Shown here: positions 57,291 to 64,000 of the stretch, piece by piece
Numbering within the stretch: the first letter of the stretch is position 1
Layout of the letters: the number at the start of each line of letters is the position of its first letter
Origin: Toxorhynchites rutilus septentrionalis
Lineage: Eukaryota; Arthropoda; Insecta; Diptera; Culicidae
Length of the DNA stretch: 64,000 bases
Reading direction: 5' to 3'
Assembly: GCF_029784135.1 (NCBI RefSeq)
Contig: NC_073745.1
Coordinates: 59,098,784-59,162,783, forward strand
Program-made: the position numbers and the translations under genes
Notes under the pieces: model-generated
Database searches by the model: none
What the model was told of the DNA's origin: nothing
What the model saw: the letters and a program-made list of their open reading frames with translations, nothing else

Positions 57291-58409
57291 CACAAGACCG
57301 CACGTAGAACTACGCAATTATATTATGCAATCCACTTGTTAACCACTTTGAATGTTATTTTAGAATGAATCGAAATTTTTGTAATAGATTATGTTCTTCG
57401 TTACAAATAAATTTGATGAACGTTCTTTTATGTTTGATATGATGCCTAGGACTACCAAAATATGTGAACGGAAGAATTGTCGAACGATTATTGTATTTTA
57501 CATTTCCCTCTGCAATTATTGCATGTTTACGTTTCATGTTTACGTGGTTCTTGAACCGGGAAAGTTCATTCACCTCTAGTATCTGAATGCCGATTTCCCC
57601 AGGCTTCTCAGTTTAAAAGTACATTTTAGGGAAACATATTCCGGTCTGCACAACGACGAGCAAGTAAAAAAAAATCAACACCAAAAAATAACCCCCGGCT
57701 TTCATGTATTTACAAAGCAGATTCCGCCAGGCACATTAATTTTGAAGTCCGTGTTAGGGAAACACAGCTCAGTGGGAAAAAATACCCCCGACTTGCATGT
57801 TTTGATAAAGCGGATTCCCCAGGCACATTGATTTTGAAGTCTGTGTTAGGGAAACACAGTTCGGTGGGAACAAAAATACCCCCGACTTGCATGTATATTT
57901 CCACAGGTACATCGATTTTGAAGTCTGTGTTGGGGAAACCGTAAATCGAGCCAATCAACCCTTGGCAGGTAGGGCGTTTAAATAACGCTTGACATTTTAC
58001 AGTTATTCAATTGTTCATCTAATGAAAAATTGTATTTTATTAATTGTGATAGACGTGTAGAAATATTTCCTATCAATTGATGCAAACATCTTTCCGATCT
58101 GTTAAGAAATGTTCTAGTTATAAGCATTCGAAATACGGCAAACCACACAAATTGGCAGAACAAATGTATGGGAAAAAGGAAGTCCTTCCAGTTTTCATGA
58201 ATTTAAACCGTTTAGAGATTAGGGAAATGTTTAGTTTGTAATGTTTAGCATATCAAACTAATCATAGAGAATTTCCGATTCGATTGGTATGCAAATCATG
58301 AGAATTCGTTCACAGTGAAAATAGTTATTAACGTTAACTTTATTTCATAAAAACGTGACCTGTTTTCTGATTTGGCACCCTTCCTGAAAGACGTAGTTCT
58401 ACGTCAAAA
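57291..58409 (+). mobile_element. Insertion 2: palindrome-ended minisatellite element, copy 4
   Basis: The left part carries CACGTAGAACTACGC (57298) and the right end GACGTAGTTCTACGTC. It contains about four roughly 90-bp units (57590-57940) with AATACCCCCGACTTGCATG words. Because it is inserted in a known Tc1 sequence, this copy best defines the family: about 1.12 kb, with a probable A/T-rich target site (AAAAAAT on both sides). Confidence 0.7.
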
Positions 58410-58432
58410 AATCTCACATCAAGAGGGCTTAA

Positions 58433-59499
58433 GGTGAAGGTGGAAGCTAGCCATTGTAGTAGTATAGGTAAAACCACGTGTAAAAATGGGGTAATAGTGT
58501 TTGTGAGAGAAGAGCAAAGCACATGTAAATAGATCAATTCACTTATCAGACTGTGTGGCGCTTTATTGACACGAGTCTTTGAATACATTTGAAAAAAAAA
58601 AATAACAATTCAATACTGAAGTTAAATGTAGGAACGATATGTTCCGATGAACCATGCCAATTGCAAACATAAATATATAGAAGGGGTATTTTTGCATATG
58701 AAGTAAAATTCTGATTATACGCGAGCGTAACATGTGCAAATTTATAACACATGCGAATTGGGGCTTTTTTGATATTAACAAGTTCTACCGCATAGTAACT
58801 CGATGCTGATAATTCCTCAATATTTTCCTTCGTTGGTCGTATTGTTTTCACATATTCACGTTGGAGAACCTTAACCCTTCTCTTCGTTGGCTGAGACATT
58901 TTGATTGAATGTAATACTTTTCCGTTTATTGTTTTTGAAAGCATAGGCAGCCGTGGCAGTGTTCCGAGCTCTGCAATACAATTTTCTTACCCAATATTAA
59001 AGTTGCTAAAACTTACATTATAGACCCATTAAACGTAAAAATAATGATTGTATTGATATCAACACTATTTTATTCTATTGATTTTCATGACATGAAAGGC
59101 TATGACTCAGGAATAACATTTTATTGAGTGGTTTTGATAGCTGTTTCGATGATGTTGTCTGGCATCAGTGTCGAAAAAATAACGATGCTTTCACCAATGC
59201 AAACAAAACCATTGCCGAAGATTGAAAAATGAAAATTTAACTTTCAGAGCACTTGCTCGAGTTTTCCGACGTTTTTCACTATACAGTGCGACAGCAGATG
59301 AAAATTTAATATCTTGTGAGTAATCGATTAGATTTTGGTTGATATTACTTCATGGGAAGTGTGCGAAAACGATCATTTTCTTCACATAGTTTCGCATAGT
59401 TTCGCGCAATTATTGATTTTCGGGCGAGGGGTGAGGGACGGAGATGAAAGAAATGAGCGCCATTGTGGCAGCCATTTGTGGCTAGCTTCCACCTTCACC
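58433..59499. mobile_element. Insertion 3: TTAA-flanked TIR element
   Basis: Inverted ends GGTGAAGGTGGAAGCTAGCC at 58433 and its exact complement ending at 59499. It is flanked by TTAA at 58429-58432 and 59500-59503. TTAA target duplication is the rule for piggyBac-group elements, although the end sequence is not the usual CCC. It is 1067 bp with no transposase and contains a minus-strand ORF (58546-58899). Confidence 0.82.
58546..58899 (-). CDS. Hypothetical ORF inside the TTAA element
   Basis: 117 residues starting MSQPTKRRVKVLQREYVKTI. The first 50 residues have a normal mix of charged and polar residues (RPTKENIEELSASSYYAVEL, VNIKKA). The remainder becomes low-complexity and Phe-rich (IELLFFFFKCI). 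No family is recognised. It could be the first exon of a captured host gene or of a degenerate element protein. A longer in-frame start exists at 58944. Confidence 0.35.
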   Translation of the reverse strand: MSQPTKRRVKVLQREYVKTIRPTKENIEELSASSYYAVELVNIKKAPIRMCYKFAHVTLAYNQNFTSYAKIPLLYIYVCNWHGSSEHIVPTFNFSIELLFFFFKCIQRLVSIKRHTV

Positions 59500-60230
59500 T
59501 TAAAAGGATAAAACTCTTCATCTTACACCATCTCACCTCGGAAGACGTCTGAGTTTTGCCAAGGCTCACATGAACCGACAGTGGGACATGGGTATGTTGT
59601 GAGAAAGAATGTTTCCGAAAGAATACATTTTGCTATATACCATAACGAAAAGTTCTTCAATGTTTAGGTTATCTTCACTGACGAAAAAAAGGTCAACTAG
59701 GATGGTCCTGATGGTTTCAAGGGGTACTGGCGTGATTTACAGAAGAAGGAACAGTATTTTTCAACCAGGAATTTTGGTGGAGGATCGTGCATAGTTTAGG
59801 CGGGAATCTGTGCAACCGGAAAGCCCAAGATAGCTTTCACATCATTCAAGAATTACATACATGTTCTGGAATCCTCTCTCCTACTGTTTTTGCGTGGATA
59901 TCGTCACAAAAAAATCACATATCATATCGTATTCATATCTGCAAGGAAGCTAAGCAATGGATTAAGGACCAAAAACTTAATTGTTTTGACTAGCCGGCTC
60001 GCTCTCCAGACTTGAATCCTGTTGAAAATCTCAGGGGGGATCCTTGTACGCAGAATCTACATAGAGGGAAAACGGTACACCATGATTGGAGAGCTCAAGG
60101 TCGCAATTTCGGAAAAATGGGAAAATATCGAGAAATCCGTTCAGCAGAATTTGGTAGTTAGTATTCCAACACGAATTTTTCGAGGTTATTAGTCAAAATG
60201 GCAAGGTTAACAACTATTGACATGTTGTAG

Positions 60231-61409
60231 CATGGTACACAAATTCAGATATGCCGGCCCCTTGATTCTGCAAAGCTTTGGATCTGCTTCTTTTGGGCAA
60301 CTTTCCACAAGAGGCATTTGTAGGGTTCCACTGAGTGCTCAGACGTCGATAGAACTGGGATGACAAAAATCATTCCATTCTAGCGACGCGGCACTCAGTA
60401 TTTTCTTCTTTGTTTTGGAACATGTCTTTTGTGGAAACGTTGAGCTGCATCCTCACCCAAAGGGGGAGTGAAAGAGCTGTTCCTGTTTTTGGTTTGAAAC
60501 TCTGCAAAAGAGCAGGTGCTTTGTGCCCAAATATGGGTTGGACGGAAGGTCCGGCAAGATCAGGCACTTGGGATTAAAGGTGGATGGCCTTAATGATTGA
60601 GGCAATTGTTGCCCACGATAATCGACTTTAGAAATGTTATGTACTTGCGCACTTTTGTGGCAATTACATAACTGAGACAAAATTGATCTCGCGCCTGGTT
60701 GATCTGAGGATTTAGAAATCCTAATCGGTCACTTTGTCCTGGATCGTGGAAGAGGCTGGACTGGCGGACTTTGCCAAGAGCCTCGGTGTGTTAGCTTAGG
60801 TTAGTGAGTCGCGGTTATTCCGAGCAAGCCAGTTTTAGGGTTCTTTTTTCTGGAAATTTCATTTTATTTTTTCCTAGATTTAAAAGTAGTGGCTCAAAAG
60901 GTAGAAAGAGTAGGAGTGTTATCGTGCGAAGCGTGGTAAAATCCCAGGTAATCTGTGCTTGTTATATCCATGGGTGCCATGTGTGCTGACATTCCACGTG
61001 GGTGGAAACATATATTTTCCGTTTGACAGTTGCGATTCCGACACACCGTTCAACAGCTAGAGCCGTTCCAGACCCCACGGTGCAGCGAGAAGGTACCAGC
61101 AAACCACGAGCTGAAGAGCGCGAAGCGCTGGCAGGAAGCAGCAAAAGCGACGACGACCGACGAAAGTGGAGGAGTTCCGCTGATCCGTGCAGCAGCAACA
61201 TCCACGTCAAGCGGGAAGAAACCCCGCTAATCTCTGCAACGGCACCATCGACAAGCGGGAGGAGGCCCCGCTGATCTAAGCGGCATAAGCAACATCCAAA
61301 GTTGTATTGGACAGCGAACTCAAAAAGGTCGTGAGTAACAAACGAAACTTTACTAATTCCATGCGCATGTCGAAATTAGTGCCGGTACGGTCGTGAAAAC
61401 CTATGAGTA
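60231..61409. other. Unassigned, partly GC-rich
   Basis: 61000-61275 is GC-rich with overlapping open frames full of Arg, Ser and Ala (for example GAAGCAGCAAAAGCGACGAC), possibly the 5' leader of a retroelement. 60370-60680 has open minus-strand frames without a recognised family. No element ends were identified. Confidence 0.35.
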
Positions 61410-61478
61410 GCGATCGTAGCCGAGCGAGTTAGTCGTCCGGTCTGCCAGGTTGAGGGTAGCCGGTTCGAATCTCAATTA
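61410..61478 (+). other. tRNA-like sequence
   Basis: GATCGTAGCCGAGCGAGTTA and GGTTCGAATCT are spaced like the A and B boxes of a tRNA or SINE. A closed acceptor stem was not found, so a SINE head is favoured over a tRNA gene. Confidence 0.4.
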
Positions 61479-62428
61479 TGAAATATATATGATCATATAG
61501 AGAATATGAGATTTTCCACGTACGTGTTGATTTGATTGAAGTAAGATACCCAAAATCCCTAGGTCCCAGCGACGCTAATTTTTCCGCTGGTTGTGATTAC
61601 AAATATTGAATGAATAGCAGCACACACGCATATATATACCCCACCCACCCATCATATAACCTATAGGAATGAAAGTGAGAAGATGAAGATGGAGCACCGG
61701 ACAAAGCACGATTGATGATTAAGTGGTGGAAGTACCTGGAAAATTTAGTAATGATGAATGAAGATTTTTAGTAGTGAAGTTTAGATAGTTTTGAAGAGCC
61801 GAACAAGGAAGCGATAGTGTAGTGGAGCTTTTGGTTAGAGATTCAAAGATTAAAGGAAAATGAAAGAATAAAGAAAATGTAAATAGTTTTTCAAGAAACA
61901 AATATTGAATATTTATGTTGAACATATAGAGACCATATTATGTTTCTTTTTTTTTTTTTTTTTTTTTTTAGTTAGAAGTCTCCTTTAGTTTTTTTTGTCG
62001 GTTTCGGGGACAATAGAGTTCTAAAACTGGTTTTGTGACGAGATCCCAATTAGCCAGCTTTGCTTTCCCCGTTGGTTATTCTTTGTTGATTTTTTTGTTG
62101 GTTCTGGTTTCCCAAGCGTGAAGGGAAAACGTGGATTGTTTGAGTTACTGCCTGTGATGATAACGCAGGCAGATTGAGATCTACTTTATCAGTCTGAGGT
62201 CGATTGTTGCGAGCAACAAACACCACAGCAATCAGTTCGTTTCCCAACGTGCCTGGGACGGTCGAACTTGAAACTTCTCTTGTTTGGGGTTCAAAGAAAA
62301 AAACCTGCCCTTTGGCAGAGTCTCAGCTGGGCACCGAAACAGTGGTGAACGGTCTCCTTCGGGAGTGGCGCTTAAGCCGTTCACTAGCAACTCCCCCATT
62401 CATTCATACCCGACCGTCTCGGGTTACA
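61479..62428 (+). mobile_element. Probable 5' LTR region of an LTR retrotransposon
   Basis: The LTR should end at TTACA (62428), two bases before the primer-binding site. Its start was not resolved and may lie anywhere in this interval or slightly upstream. A T-tract of more than 20 bases (about 61949-61970) and an AATAAA (61867) are inside. The 3' LTR is outside the window, so the boundary cannot be confirmed. Confidence 0.4.
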
Positions 62429-62430
62429 TT

Positions 62431-62448
62431 TGGCGCCCAACGTGGGGC
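62431..62448 (+). promoter_or_regulatory. Primer-binding site for tRNA-Lys
   Basis: TGGCGCCCAACGTGGGGC is the complement of the 3' end of insect tRNA-Lys (from recalled sequence), 18 of 18. Its position between a putative LTR end and gag fits a minus-strand primer site. Confidence 0.85.
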
Positions 62449-62804
62449 CCACGAAAGTTTTTTTTGCAGAATCATTGATTAATTATATAAACTAAATTTC
62501 TTCTGTATATATTATTTCTACTATTATTTTCGAATTTACATACTACATTTATTTTTACATTAATTATTAATGTTAGGTATAATCTTCTTATATATTTTTC
62601 GTGATTTTGAGTTTCTTAGTTAAGTTCCGAATAAATTGATTTTTTTCTGATTGATAAAATTACTGATAACAAACCTCTTCAACAAATACAATAAATAAAA
62701 ATTTCATTAATATAACTTTCCGCTTTTTGATTTTACACCACATATCTTGTTGCTAAGCTACATCATTCATAATCCTAGAAATTACTAAATAAATACGAAA
62801 CAAG
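62449..62804 (+). other. Untranslated leader of the retrotransposon
   Basis: A 356-bp AT-rich leader between the primer site and the gag ATG. No ORF. Confidence 0.5.
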
Positions 62805-64000
62805 ATGAGTAAATTTCCATCAGCAGAGTATTTGAATTCGGAGGAGACCGACTATGAACTACAGATTCGTGACCGTTGGAACGAAGAAACAGTTGTTTTA
62901 AATTTACCTGAAAAACAAAGATTTTTGAGAAAACTTTTTAAATCTGATCTTAAAGAAGGGCGAAATTACCGCTCAAAATTTTCTATTAGAGATGAGTTTG
63001 GGTTAATTGAAGAAAATATTTCGGAAATATTAAAAGAGTTGAAACGACATGGTGTTGATCAAAGAAGGGAGTCGCGTATACTTCATTATTACTACCGAGC
63101 AAAAAGGTGTCTAACAAAAGATGAGGAAGATAAAATATTAAAACGGGGGTTAGTTCGTAGAATTACGGAAATTTTGAAAGAATACAAAATTGGACCACCA
63201 GCGTCACCAGTAAATGACAAAATTAACGATATAATTAATCAATCCGAAGAAGCTGCTTCTAATTCAACCGTAATTGATCGAACTCCAATAGCTACAGAGC
63301 AGGTAACGCCACTGTCCCACAACGTCACTAGAAGACAAACCGGCACAATCCCAAAGTTGAACCAAACGAGTGCAGATAATATGCAGCAAGAAAACGTGCA
63401 ACTACGTGGAAGAATTGAAGAACTTGAGAAGTTGATGCGAAGCTTAGTTTCAAATCCCAAGAACGCAGGGCCGGTAGGAACTCAGATTAAAAAGAATGAA
63501 GGTGAAGAAAGGCAGGAGCAGATAACCAAGAAGACCGCTAAAGAGAAGAGAGTGGAGTTTCATTCTACAGACAGCGAATCGGCAAATGACATCACTACAG
63601 CTAGTGCTAACGGAACGAGAAAACCATCAGCATCCAATAAACGAGAAGTCACGGTAACCTACGATTCGGATGAGTCCGAAGCATCGCAAAATAGCCACTT
63701 GGTTCCCAGGAATGTAGACACCAGGCGGCTAACACAACGAACTCTTAGGGCAGGAACTAGGGTAGAGCATATTAGGGACGCGTACCGCGTAGAGAAGTGG
63801 AATATGAAATTCTCTGGTGAACCAAAAACGACAAGCATCGAAAATTTTTTGTACAAGCTAAAGAAAATAGCTGAACGCGAAGGGGTTTCGAACCAACGAC
63901 TTTTGAGAGACATTCATTTACTTCTAGACGGATCAGCATCCGATTGGTTTTTTACCTTCGTGGACGAATTCACGAGTTGGGATGTTTTTGAGAAAATGAT
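62805..64000 (+). CDS. LTR retrotransposon gag (partial, runs off window)
   Basis: Open for 398 codons from ATG at 62805 to the window edge with no stop. The start context is AACAAGATGAGT. The first 130 residues are charged and helical. About residues 150-330 are Ser/Thr/Glu-rich and probably disordered, with a short coiled stretch near ENVQLRGRIEELEKLMR. From about residue 335 it shows WNMKFSGEPKTTSIENFLYK and later LLLDGSASDWFFTFVDEF, the layout of the retrotransposon gag (capsid-like) domain of Ty3/gypsy elements. The intact frame, leader and primer site suggest a young element. The zinc knuckle and pol would lie beyond 64000. Confidence 0.82.
   Translation, partial: MSKFPSAEYLNSEETDYELQIRDRWNEETVVLNLPEKQRFLRKLFKSDLKEGRNYRSKFSIRDEFGLIEENISEILKELKRHGVDQRRESRILHYYYRAKRCLTKDEEDKILKRGLVRRITEILKEYKIGPPASPVNDKINDIINQSEEAASNSTVIDRTPIATEQVTPLSHNVTRRQTGTIPKLNQTSADNMQQENVQLRGRIEELEKLMRSLVSNPKNAGPVGTQIKKNEGEERQEQITKKTAKEKRVEFHSTDSESANDITTASANGTRKPSASNKREVTVTYDSDESEASQNSHLVPRNVDTRRLTQRTLRAGTRVEHIRDAYRVEKWNMKFSGEPKTTSIENFLYKLKKIAEREGVSNQRLLRDIHLLLDGSASDWFFTFVDEFTSWDVFEKM

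Larger units (their letters stand above)
55963..60210 (+). pseudogene. Tc1-type transposase, dispersed pieces
   Basis: The N-terminus starts at 55963. The HTH part is open at 57077-57307. The DDE part at 59510-60200 contains FTDEKK-like text, DGFKGYWRDLQKKEQYFSTR and GGGSCIV-like text, with stop codons (for example TAG near 59697 and 59797). Heavily decayed besides being split. Confidence 0.65.
55890..60230 (+). mobile_element. Tc1-type element split by three later insertions
   Basis: The same family as the relic at 12173-13214. Pieces in order are 55890-56028 (terminal word GTTTCTATAAAACCAG, then ATGCCGAAGGGAAAAGTGCT), 57085-57290 (APRKSKLSDRDEREIARSAS), 58410-58432 (ATCTCACATCAAGAGGGC) and 59500-60230 (DDE region). 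Joined in order they follow the copy at 12173 without overlap, which shows that the intervening blocks are insertions. Confidence 0.72.

Noticed and set aside
61002..61274. GC-rich 90-residue Arg/Ser frame as a host gene
   Set aside because: Overlapping frames are equally open, the composition is low-complexity, and it lies directly upstream of an LTR element, so leader sequence is at least as likely.
1..64000. CRISPR array, operon or bacterial defence system
   Set aside because: No spaced short direct repeats with unique spacers and no prokaryotic gene organisation. Introns, SINEs and cuticle genes show this is insect nuclear DNA.

Overview
The window is nuclear DNA from a mosquito, most likely a culicine of the Aedes type. 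The evidence is an AT-rich, intron-bearing insect gene structure; seven insect low-complexity cuticular protein genes; tRNA-derived SINEs that resemble Feilai; DD37E transposons of the mosquito ITmD37E type; and very dense nested transposable elements. The species cannot be fixed from the sequence alone.

The only clearly intact host genes are seven paralogous secreted cuticular protein genes: 5244-6042 (-), 16309-16873 (-), 17821-18400 (+), 25435-26386 (-), 36498-37449 (-), 47562-48513 (-) and 53699-54468 (-). Each has a 12-nt first coding exon (four codons, MAFK, MALK or MALQ), a short phase-0 intron and one long exon. That exon encodes the rest of the signal peptide and an Ala/Tyr/Pro/Val-rich protein built on QPAYTK-like repeats. 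All seven share a TATAAATA box exactly 34 nt from the A of a TCATTC initiator. Five also share an AAGGTCA-type site about 60 bp upstream of the TATA box. The array appears to supply one class of cuticle structural protein and to evolve by local exchange. Two members are head-to-head with a roughly 306-bp tract that differs at one site. Three members sit in an 11.06-kb tandem duplication whose middle gene is a chimera of its two neighbours.

Layout: 1-5.0 kb holds a hAT-type element, an ITmD37E element and a minisatellite-bearing element. 5.2-6.1 kb is cuticle gene 1. 6.9-15.5 kb holds elements, MITEs, decayed Tc1 and DD37E copies, a SINE and a 470-bp octamer microsatellite. 16.3-18.4 kb is the head-to-head pair. 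18.5-25 kb holds a T-tract TIR element, a hAT element with a nested ITmD37E, and further fragments. About 25.5-47.6 kb is the tandem 11.06-kb duplication (cuticle gene, SINE, long inverted repeat, an RFC3-like pseudogene, and a hAT element containing a GAT-flanked TIR element that contains a SINE). 47.6-48.5 kb is the third gene of that set. 50.0-51.3 kb is a full-length but broken mariner. 53.7-54.5 kb is cuticle gene 7. 55.9-60.2 kb is a Tc1 copy split by three later insertions. 61.5-64.0 kb is the 5' end of an LTR retrotransposon with a tRNA-Lys primer site and an open gag frame that runs off the window.
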